The notes under the pieces were generated by a model. That model was given only the letters and a program-made list of their open reading frames with translations. It was not told the origin of the DNA and did no database searches. Made by a program: the position numbers and the translations under genes. Shown here one piece after another: positions 7,091 through 13,405 of a stretch of 23,162 bases of DNA (the first letter of the stretch is position 1; every line of letters begins with the position of its first letter). Source of the stretch: JBMZCV01 sp049613665 (GTDB lineage: Bacteria > Bacteroidota > Bacteroidia > Chitinophagales > UBA2359); the NCBI GenBank assembly GCA_049613665.1, contig JBMZCV010000071.1, positions 1 through 23,162 of the forward strand, read 5' to 3'.

Positions 7091-7429
7091 CTACATCGAT
7101 ATTTGATTGCCTATTTCGATTAGCATAGTACCAAGCTGCCGTCTGTCTAGTTTATCATCATCTAATTGGCTAATTTTAGCTAAAATTTCTTCATGATTCA
7201 TCCGCATTTGCTCATTCAATCTATCTTCTAAATCGGCTAATGTTTGTATAATTTGGTCATTCATAGCATTGCGTTCTGCATCTATTTCGCTACGTTGAAT
7301 GGCCAGCAAGCGTTTCAATTCCTCAAATTCGGTATTGAATTGTTGAATTTCACTACCCATCAAAATATCTCTGATGGCATGTATTTGTGCCAAGCCGCTT
7401 GCATTCATATTTTGGTTATTGTCTGCCAT
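7091..7429 (-). CDS. Small coiled-coil protein, first gene of the GTPase cluster
   Basis: 112-residue acidic protein, almost all helical. Residues ~25-90 are a heptad-like coiled coil (FNTEFEELKRLLAIQRSEIDAERNAMNDQ...DLEDRLNEQMR). The last 20 residues (DDKLDRRQLGTMLIEIGNQI) look like a short conserved helical motif that could dock onto a partner. There is no catalytic motif, signal peptide or membrane segment. The ATG at 7429 is the only sensible start. The gene ends 50 nt before the roadblock-like gene on the same strand, so the two are probably cotranscribed, and their coiled coils may interact. Function is not recognisable from sequence; the place in the cluster suggests an adaptor. Confidence 0.75.
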   Translation of the reverse strand: MADNNQNMNASGLAQIHAIRDILMGSEIQQFNTEFEELKRLLAIQRSEIDAERNAMNDQIIQTLADLEDRLNEQMRMNHEEILAKISQLDDDKLDRRQLGTMLIEIGNQISM

Positions 7430-7837
7430 TTTATATGTTTTTTTTAGTTTTACTCAACTACCTATGTTAGGGTAATTTTTTGGCTGAAAATATTTAATTC
7501 ACTAACAAATTAGGTCAGAGTATAATTATACACAATTTTTCATAACTATTTAGCAATAAATTTCTTTTAGATAAATTTTTTTTAGTTAAAACTGCTAGTC
7601 CTAAACAGTTATCTTAAATTTAATAAAATGATTTGTGAGCAAAAATGAATGAATAGCAAATATAATGTTTTTATTTTTACAAACCTAAATTCATTTTCAC
7701 TTTTGTAGTTTAGTCATAAAATTGTCATGTAAGTGTCGAAAAAAGTATATCAAAAAGCAAACCAAGTTTATAGATAAGCTAATTTATTTCTTTTTTTCTC
7801 AAAAAATTATAAAAAATGACCATAAAAACTAAGACAA

Positions 7838-7927
7838 GAGTTTAGATAGGTTTGTTTTGTAGCTTGTGGAAGCTAATAAACTGACTTCAAAGACATTAGC
7901 TCAAAATCATTCATTATTAGGTTTTAT
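7838..7927 (+). repeat. Repeat family 1, divergent copy F
   Basis: Recognisable by AGGTTTGTTTTGTAGCTTGT, GGAAGCTAATAAACTGA and ATTAGCTCAAAATC, which align in order with copies A and B. The terminal palindrome is lost. It is an older, degraded copy. Confidence 0.5.
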
Positions 7928-8010
7928 CGTAGAGGCTGTTTAGGTTTTATTTTCTAGCTTACAATAAATCTTATTCACAAAATTTTAGATAAACGATAAT
8001 AGGAAAATAA

Positions 8011-8041
8011 GGTGGTAGGCATTTTCAAAATGCCTACCACC
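8011..8041. terminator. Perfect 15-bp hairpin downstream of the reductase gene
   Basis: GGTGGTAGGCATTTT and AAAATGCCTACCACC pair perfectly around a single C (in practice a 3-5-nt loop). On the minus strand it is followed by TTATTTTCC, fitting a terminator 159 nt after the reductase stop. It separates the reductase from the GTPase cluster. Confidence 0.75.
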
Positions 8042-8199
8042 TCGTTTTACGAAAAAGTTTGCTAAGAAAATACCATTCTAATTTTCGCCTTAATCCAATA
8101 ATATTCGTATTTTCGCTTACATTTTTTTGTGAATAATGTCTAATGCAATTGTATAAATGCGAAAAGTAAATTTACATAGCTTTAGCAAATATTGATTGA

Positions 8200-9333
8200 T
8201 TAAACATTATAAGTCACTTCAACTCTAGTAGTCAAAGGTCGAGATTGGCAGGTCAAAATTAAACCCTCTTCAATTTCATCTTCTTCCAAAGTCAAACATT
8301 CATTCATTTTTATCTTGCCACTCATACATTGTCCTAAGCAGGTAGCACAAGCACCTGTTTTGCACGAAAAAGGTGGTTCATGTCCCAAATCAATGAGGGT
8401 ATCTAAAATGCTTTTGCCCAATGAAATAGTTGTTTCAATGGTTTGGTCGCCAAGGTGAGCTACCAAAACAGCATCTGCTTTCACACCGCTCAAATCAACT
8501 TCAATAATCGTTTCGTTTCCTTCGCCATTTTCATTTTTCTTTGGAGCAGGAGCAGCCGAAAAACGCTCTAAGTGAATAATTTTTTTGTCAATATCTTTGC
8601 CTAGCAATACTGCTTCTACTGCATCCATCATAGGAGCAGGGCCGCAAACAAAATATTCCTGCTTTTTGTGATGTGGCCGATGTCTATTCAAAAAACGCAA
8701 GGTATTTTGAGCATTAGGCACACCAATTTTGCCTTTCCACGCAACGATTTCTTTTTTGCTCAAGCCAAAAAACGTTTTTTTCTCAATCACGATAGGGTCG
8801 CTCAAAATATGTTCTACAAAAAGTCGGTCTTTATATTTTTGCTGGAGTTCATATAGTTCTGTTCTAAAAATAATAGACGTTTCGTCTCTGTTTCCATATA
8901 GCAAAAATACTTTGCTCAATGGCTCTTTTGCCAAAACAGTTTTTAGAATAGACATCAAAGGTGTAATACCACTACCACCACCAAACAAATAATACGACTT
9001 TTTGTTTTTGGCATTTAAAGTAGTATAAAATCGACCTTTTGGCGACATAACTTCTACTATACTACCTGCTTTAATATTTTTGCTAATATGACTAGACACC
9101 AAACCATCGACAATTCGTTTGATAGTAATTTTAATTTCATTTTCGACAGGACTGCTCGACATAGAATAGGCACGTCTGACTTTTTCGCCATTTAGCTCAA
9201 ACCTGAGTGTGAGATACTGACCTTGAATAAACTGAAAGTCGTCTTTTAAGTGTTCTGGCACATCAAAAATCAGAGAGACAGCATCTAAAGTTTCTCTAAT
9301 CACTTGTTTTACTTTCAAATTGTGGAATTGCAT
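8200..9333 (-). CDS. FAD/NAD(P)H oxidoreductase with C-terminal 2Fe-2S ferredoxin domain (PaaE-type)
   Basis: 377 residues in the order of the phenylacetyl-CoA-epoxidase reductase family. The FAD domain (1-105) carries RAYSMSSSP (54-62). The NAD(P)H domain (~110-240) carries GGGSGITPLMSI (118-129) and CGPAPMM (230-236). A linker rich in A, P, K and N (~259-274) leads to a plant-type 2Fe-2S domain with ligands C324, C329, C332 and C362. It moves electrons from NAD(P)H through FAD to the iron-sulfur cluster. No paaABCD genes are nearby; instead a P450 is transcribed divergently from a shared promoter core, so it is plausibly that P450's electron donor and would need no separate ferredoxin. Cytosolic. 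The ATG at 9333 fits the family N-terminus. Family call is firm; the P450 partnership is inference. Confidence 0.93.
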   Translation of the reverse strand: MQFHNLKVKQVIRETLDAVSLIFDVPEHLKDDFQFIQGQYLTLRFELNGEKVRRAYSMSSSPVENEIKITIKRIVDGLVSSHISKNIKAGSIVEVMSPKGRFYTTLNAKNKKSYYLFGGGSGITPLMSILKTVLAKEPLSKVFLLYGNRDETSIIFRTELYELQQKYKDRLFVEHILSDPIVIEKKTFFGLSKKEIVAWKGKIGVPNAQNTLRFLNRHRPHHKKQEYFVCGPAPMMDAVEAVLLGKDIDKKIIHLERFSAAPAPKKNENGEGNETIIEVDLSGVKADAVLVAHLGDQTIETTISLGKSILDTLIDLGHEPPFSCKTGACATCLGQCMSGKIKMNECLTLEEDEIEEGLILTCQSRPLTTRVEVTYNV

Positions 9334-9397
9334 AGGCGAAATTTATTAGTTTTGATAAAAAAAAGGCAGTTTTTGAACATTTTTTTTGTTTGCTTTG

Positions 9398-9428
9398 CAA
9401 AATTACGTTATATTTTCTAAAAAAACAA
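9398..9428 (-). promoter_or_regulatory. Promoter of the reductase gene
   Basis: Reading the minus strand, TTG (9428-9426) is followed after 20 nt by TAATTTTG (9405-9398), an exact TAnnTTTG -7 box. The transcript would start near 9391, about 58 nt before the reductase ATG. The TTG is the left half of the palindrome shared with the P450 promoter. Confidence 0.7.
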
Positions 9429-9439
9429 TGCAAGCATTG
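9426..9439. promoter_or_regulatory. Palindromic candidate operator shared by two divergent promoters
   Basis: CAATGC-AA-GCATTG is a perfect 6-bp inverted repeat. Its right half ends in the -33 TTG of the P450 promoter, and its left half, read on the other strand, supplies the -33 TTG of the reductase promoter. A dimeric regulator bound here could control both genes at once. No regulator gene is adjacent. Confidence 0.55.
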
Positions 9440-9466
9440 TAATAAAGCTAAAATTTGATAATTTTG
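9437..9466 (+). promoter_or_regulatory. Promoter of the P450 gene
   Basis: TTG (9437-9439), 19 nt, then TAATTTTG (9459-9466) fit the Bacteroidota consensus in both boxes and spacing. The start would lie near 9473, giving a leader of roughly 145 nt that contains the family-1 relic G. Confidence 0.72.
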
Positions 9467-9516
9467 CTTTAAAGAATAAAACTAAATATCTAAACAAAAA
9501 ATAAGCAACATATTAC

Positions 9517-9587
9517 AAAAGCTAACACACTAAAATTTAATTTTTTGACACAAAAAACTTATTTTATTAAATCGTGTTTGGCAATTA
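9517..9587 (+). repeat. Repeat family 1, partial copy G
   Basis: AAAAGCTAACACACTAAA and ATTAAATCGTGTTTGGCAATTA match the middle and a degraded terminal palindrome of copy B. It would be transcribed as part of the P450 leader. Confidence 0.5.
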
Positions 9588-9616
9588 TATCAAACTTTTT
9601 ATAAAAAAAACTAAAA

Positions 9617-11050
9617 ATGAAAATGCAAAAAAATACGCCACCATTAGTATCGGGAGGAGTTCCTGGATTGGGACACGCCTTAGAGTTTCAGAAAGACAGA
9701 GGTAAGTTATTGACTAGAGGTTACAAAGAACAAGGTGCTGTTTTTTCAATTAATTTGGGTATTTCAAAAGCTGCGGTTTTAATTGGACCAGAATACCATA
9801 AGATTTTTTTTGATGAAACAGATAAAAAATTAAATATGAGCAAAGCTTACGGTTTTTTGAAAGCTTTGTTTGGTGAAGTGGCTTTTATTGCAGGGCCAAC
9901 AGTATATAAAAATCAACGACCATTATTATATGAACCATTTGGCCGTAAAAAAATGTTGAGTTACATTCAAGCAATGCAATCAGAAATACAAGCTTGGATA
10001 AATAAGTTAGACGATGAAGGAGAGTTTGAGATTGTGGAAGAAATAATTAAAATTACACAATATGTAGCAGGACATACATTATTAGGCAAAAATTTTCATA
10101 ATACCGTAGGAAATCAATTTTGGCGTTATTATGATGATTTGGGACCAGCTTTAGATCCTCTTTTGCCACCTAATTTACCTTTACCAAAATTTATTAAGCG
10201 TGATAAGGCTAGAAAGGAAATGTTGAAAATTTTAAAACCCATTATTGCTGAAAGACGTAAAAATGAAAATGAATATGATGATTTTTTACAAGATTTTGTG
10301 AAAAAATCATTAGTAGATGGCTCAAAAGCGGATGATGAAACTATTTTGAATCTTGTATTAGCATTGATGTTTGCAGGACATGAAACAACAGCAGGGCAGG
10401 CTGCTTGGACTATTATTCAGTTATTACAACACCAAGAGTATTTAAAAATTGTGCAAGTAGAAATTAATGATAAACTGCTGTATGGTAAAGAGCTAGATTT
10501 AAATGCAGTAGCAGGTTTAGAAAAAACATATTGTGCTGTAGAAGAAACATCTCGTATGCGTCCATCTGCTGATATGACTATTCGAGTAGCAGATGAAGAT
10601 TTTGAGATAGGGGGCTATGTCGTTCCAAAAGGATGGGCGATATTTTTAAGCTCTGAAACTGCTCATTTTTTGCCAGAGTTATTTGAAAATCCTGATGCTT
10701 ATCAACCTTTGCGTTTTGCTGCTCCTAATAGTGAAAAAAATCAACATCCTTTTAGCATGATTGGTTTTGGTGGAGGTACACATCGTTGTGCAGGTATGAA
10801 TTTTGCTTACAATGAAATGATTATTATTACTGCTTTATTGTTGCAACAATTAGATATGGAACTTGTGACAACAACAACAACAATATTGCGTGGTTTGGGT
10901 GCTAATCGTCCTTCGCCAACTATCATTCGCTACAAACGCAAAAAAATAAGTGAAATGCTATCATCAGATACACTAAAAGAAGCCGTAAGTGCAGGCTGCC
11001 CGCATTTGAGCAAAATGGCAAAAGCTGAAAATGCAAATTTGGGCAAATAA
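9617..11050 (+). CDS. Cytochrome P450 (CYP51-like clan)
   Basis: 477-residue haem monooxygenase. The oxygen-activating I-helix motif AGHETT spans 253-258, the K-helix ExxR is E310-R313 (EETSR), and the haem-thiolate loop FGGGTHRCAG places the axial cysteine at C391. The N-terminal PGLGHALEFQKDRG and the VYKNQRPLLYEPF and VAGHTLLGKNF segments resemble CYP51-type bacterial P450s, but the I-helix is not the typical CYP51 sequence and there are no sterol genes nearby, so the substrate is unknown. There is no N-terminal membrane anchor; it is soluble. An extra C-terminal ~35 residues (EMLSSDTLKEAVSAGCPHLSKM) follow the usual P450 end. It is divergent from and probably coregulated with the PaaE-type reductase. 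A strong terminator follows. P450 identity is certain; subfamily and substrate are not. Confidence 0.96.
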   Translation: MKMQKNTPPLVSGGVPGLGHALEFQKDRGKLLTRGYKEQGAVFSINLGISKAAVLIGPEYHKIFFDETDKKLNMSKAYGFLKALFGEVAFIAGPTVYKNQRPLLYEPFGRKKMLSYIQAMQSEIQAWINKLDDEGEFEIVEEIIKITQYVAGHTLLGKNFHNTVGNQFWRYYDDLGPALDPLLPPNLPLPKFIKRDKARKEMLKILKPIIAERRKNENEYDDFLQDFVKKSLVDGSKADDETILNLVLALMFAGHETTAGQAAWTIIQLLQHQEYLKIVQVEINDKLLYGKELDLNAVAGLEKTYCAVEETSRMRPSADMTIRVADEDFEIGGYVVPKGWAIFLSSETAHFLPELFENPDAYQPLRFAAPNSEKNQHPFSMIGFGGGTHRCAGMNFAYNEMIIITALLLQQLDMELVTTTTTILRGLGANRPSPTIIRYKRKKISEMLSSDTLKEAVSAGCPHLSKMAKAENANLGK

Positions 11051-11076
11051 AAAATAGTTATTTGTTTTTAGCCTTT

Positions 11077-11127
11077 AAAGAGCTTATCTTATGAGTAATT
11101 TACTCATAAGATAAGCTCTTTTCTTTT
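11077..11127 (+). terminator. Intrinsic terminator of the P450 gene
   Basis: A perfect 21-bp stem (11077-11097 with 11101-11121; arms begin AAAGAGCTTATC) with loop ATT, followed by a T-rich tract. It lies 26 nt after the stop. The rest of the 11051-11389 gap is AT-rich with no gene or repeat that I can recognise. Confidence 0.9.
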
Positions 11128-11389
11128 TTATTGAAAGTAGTAAAAAATAACTCAAAAGTAGTAATTGGTAAAACATGTATTGTTTTTTTTAGAAAAAAAT
11201 GAAAAAACATTTCACACAAATTTTTAACAAATGTCATTGATTTTCAATTATTTAGCTATAAAAATAAAAAACATTTAACTTAATTTTTATATATAAAGCA
11301 AATCAAGTATATAGAAAATTTTATATTCTCAAAAAAAAAACGTAGTTTTAGTATCATGTTTCTTTTTTTTACCCCAAAAAACCACTAAA

Positions 11390-12862
11390 ATGCTCGATAA
11401 CACTTGGAAAGATTATTTCAATTTCGGAAAGCGAGACCGTTATGGCATACTCTATGCTTTATTTTTATTTGCGGTTTTGATTATGCTGCCTAAGTCATAT
11501 CATTTTTTTATCAGGAAAAATGACGAAGCCTTTACTCATCAAATAGAAGCGAGTATTCACGAGTATCGTACTCATATTTTGGATTTACAAGAGCAGGAAT
11601 TGGCAAGCTATCGTCAAAAATACAATAAGAATAAAAACTATAAACAAGACAATAATTTTGAAGAAAAATATGCTCCTACTATCGAACTTGCGGCTTTCAA
11701 TCCGAATGAACTCACCAAAGAAAAAGCTATCAACTTGGGTTTGAGCCAAAAAGTGAGTCGCAATATCGAAAATTACTTGAATAAAGGTGGTAAGTTTTAC
11801 AAAACAGAAGATTTCAAAAAAATATATGGTTTAAAAGAAAGTGACTATGAGCGTTTAAAGCCTTATATCGTTTTGCCAAAAAAAGAGTATAACAAGAAAA
11901 AAGAAAGCCATTATAATAAGGAAAAAGCAGCTAATATTGTTGTAGAATTATTTGAGTTTAACCCAAATGAGCTTACCAAAGAAAAAGCTATCAAGTTGGG
12001 TTTGAACCAAAAAGTAGGTAGTAATATCGAAAATTATTTGAAAAAAGGAGGCAAATTTTACAAAACAGAGGATTTCAAAAAAATATATGGCTTAAAAGAA
12101 AGTGATTATGAGCGTTTGAAGCCTTATATCGTTTTGCCAAAAAAAGAGTATAACAAGAAAAAAGAAAATAATGTTGAGAAAGCGAAAGAAAACGATATTG
12201 TTGTAGAGTTATTTGATTTTGACCCAAATACGGTTTCGATTGAGGAGGCAGAGCGTTTGGGTTTACCGAAACCTTTGGCAAAAAGGCTTGAAAAATATAG
12301 GCAAAAAGGAGGCAAATTTTTCAAAACAGAAGATTTTAAACGTTTGTATGGTCTGAAAGAAGCAGACTACAAGCGATTAGAGCCTTATATTAAGATAGAG
12401 AAAAAAGAAAAAATATTTGCGACTCAAAAGCCTACTTATAAGAATGATTGGGAGAATTTTAAAATAGATATTAATGAAGCTGATGCAGAAGAATGGAAAA
12501 AGTTGAGCGGTATTGGCGAGAGTTTTTCGGCTCGCATTGTGAAATATCGCACCGATTTGGGCGGCTTTGTGAGCAAAGAGCAGCTAAAAGAAGTGTATGG
12601 ATTAGATGCGGATTTATATGCCAAAATAGAGTCGCACTTGCTACCTGTTGCGGCAGGAAAGGTGCAGCCAAAGCTAAACATCAATGCAGTTACTGCCGAA
12701 ATGCTGTGGAAACATCCTTATATTACACCTACTATTGCAAAGGGAATTGTGAAGTATCGCAAACGACATGGCAAATTTAAACAGATTGAAGAACTCAAAA
12801 AACTGTATTTGATAGATGAAGAATTGTATAAAAAAATTAGCATCTACTTTCGTATAGATTGA
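11390..12862 (+). CDS. Membrane-anchored protein with five helix-hairpin-helix (ComEA-like) modules
   Basis: 490 residues. One membrane segment at ~18-40 (YGILYALFLFAVLIMLPKSY) follows a short cytosolic N-terminus, so the rest is probably periplasmic. Five ComEA-type modules follow at ~98-162, 185-249, 272-335, 358-418 and 428-489, each with the pattern FNPNELTKEKAINLGL...IENYLNKGGKF.. EDFKKIYGL...YERLKPYI. Lysine-rich linkers (KKEYNKKKE) join the first three. Modules 1 and 2 are almost identical in protein and close in DNA with a period of 261 nt, so they arose by recent duplication. Helix-hairpin-helix pairs bind DNA without sequence specificity; ComEA uses them to receive incoming DNA. No other competence gene is nearby, and Bacteroidota carry many such proteins of unknown role, so a DNA-uptake function is only possible. 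Confidence 0.85.
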   Translation: MLDNTWKDYFNFGKRDRYGILYALFLFAVLIMLPKSYHFFIRKNDEAFTHQIEASIHEYRTHILDLQEQELASYRQKYNKNKNYKQDNNFEEKYAPTIELAAFNPNELTKEKAINLGLSQKVSRNIENYLNKGGKFYKTEDFKKIYGLKESDYERLKPYIVLPKKEYNKKKESHYNKEKAANIVVELFEFNPNELTKEKAIKLGLNQKVGSNIENYLKKGGKFYKTEDFKKIYGLKESDYERLKPYIVLPKKEYNKKKENNVEKAKENDIVVELFDFDPNTVSIEEAERLGLPKPLAKRLEKYRQKGGKFFKTEDFKRLYGLKEADYKRLEPYIKIEKKEKIFATQKPTYKNDWENFKIDINEADAEEWKKLSGIGESFSARIVKYRTDLGGFVSKEQLKEVYGLDADLYAKIESHLLPVAAGKVQPKLNINAVTAEMLWKHPYITPTIAKGIVKYRKRHGKFKQIEELKKLYLIDEELYKKISIYFRID

Positions 12863-12902
12863 TAATATATGTTTTTTTATTGTTAAAAAGTATAAAATTA
12901 AC

Positions 12903-12953
12903 AAAAGCTTATGTAAAAGTTATATTTTCAATAACTTGCACATAGGCTTTTTT
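12903..12953 (+). terminator. Terminator of the helix-hairpin-helix gene
   Basis: Outer arms AAAAGC/GCTTTT and TATGT/ACATA plus the inner stem AAGTTAT/ATAACTT form a long imperfect hairpin ending in a T run, 40 nt after the stop codon. Confidence 0.8.
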
Positions 12954-13058
12954 GTTGAAAATCAATCAGTTTGTTTTATTCCTAATGCTTTTGTTTTTGC
13001 TAAAACATTTGCTATATTAACGCAATATTAAACCTTCTAATTGCGATATTAAAATAGT

Positions 13059-13160
13059 AAGTAGTCAAACAAATCGATTCTACAAATTTTGAAAACTAGC
13101 ACACTAAATGTTAATGCATCAACAATCAAACAACTTTTATTAAATAGTGCTTGGCACTTA
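13059..13160 (+). repeat. Repeat family 1, copy C (~102 bp)
   Basis: Complete copy: AAGTAGTCAAACAAATCGAT start, CTACAAATTTTGAAAACTAG middle, and the intact terminal palindrome AGTGCTTGGCACTT. It lies in the 543-nt gap before the transpeptidase gene, 91 nt from copy D in the same orientation. Confidence 0.82.
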
Positions 13161-13251
13161 ATATAAAAAAAATGTAAAAATATATGATATAACATAAAAA
13201 AAAACAATCTTTTTGATATTGCAAGTGTTATATTTTCATCAAAATGATATG

Positions 13252-13354
13252 AAGTAGTCAAACATATTTATTCTACAAGTAAGGAAAACTAACACGCTGC
13301 TTTTCAATATTTTAACGCAAATCTCCCATTTATTTAAATAGTGCTTGGCACTTA
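13252..13354 (+). repeat. Repeat family 1, copy D (~103 bp)
   Basis: Complete copy: AAGTAGTCAAACATATTTAT start, AAGGAAAACTAACACGCTG middle, and the terminal palindrome AGTGCTTGGCACTT ending at 13354. Its last bases form part of a candidate -7 box (13353-13360) for the transpeptidase gene. Confidence 0.82.
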
Positions 13355-13360
13355 TCTTTG
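13353..13360 (+). promoter_or_regulatory. Candidate -7 element of the transpeptidase gene
   Basis: TATCTTTG matches TAnnTTTG. Its first two bases come from the end of repeat copy D. A start near 13367 would leave a 39-nt leader. No TTG is seen at the -33 distance, so support is partial. Confidence 0.4.
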
Positions 13361-13405
13361 AAAAACATTCCAATTTACCTTATATATTAAAATTTCGTTT
13401 TTAGC

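Larger units (their letters stand above)
7430..8199. other. 770-nt intergenic region upstream of the GTPase cluster
   Basis: No coding sequence is visible. It holds a family-1 repeat relic (7838-7927), the reductase terminator (8011-8041), and a possible minus-strand -7 element TATATTTG (7664-7657) with a TTTG at 7683-7680, spaced 15 nt, shorter than the usual ~19. If real, it gives the GTPase cluster a leader of about 220 nt. The rest is plain AT-rich sequence. Confidence 0.4.

Noticed and set aside
8200..9333. True phenylacetyl-CoA epoxidase subunit PaaE
   Set aside because: Domain order fits, but none of paaA-D is nearby; the divergent P450 makes another role at least as likely, so no gene symbol was given.
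9617..11050. Sterol 14-alpha-demethylase (CYP51) proper
   Set aside because: The I-helix is AGHETT rather than the CYP51-typical sequence and no sterol pathway gene is present; only clan-level similarity is supported.
13049..13261. 70-codon minus-strand frame before the transpeptidase gene
   Set aside because: It covers repeat copy C and its spacer; the Phe/Ile/Leu-rich translation is what AT-rich non-coding DNA gives.
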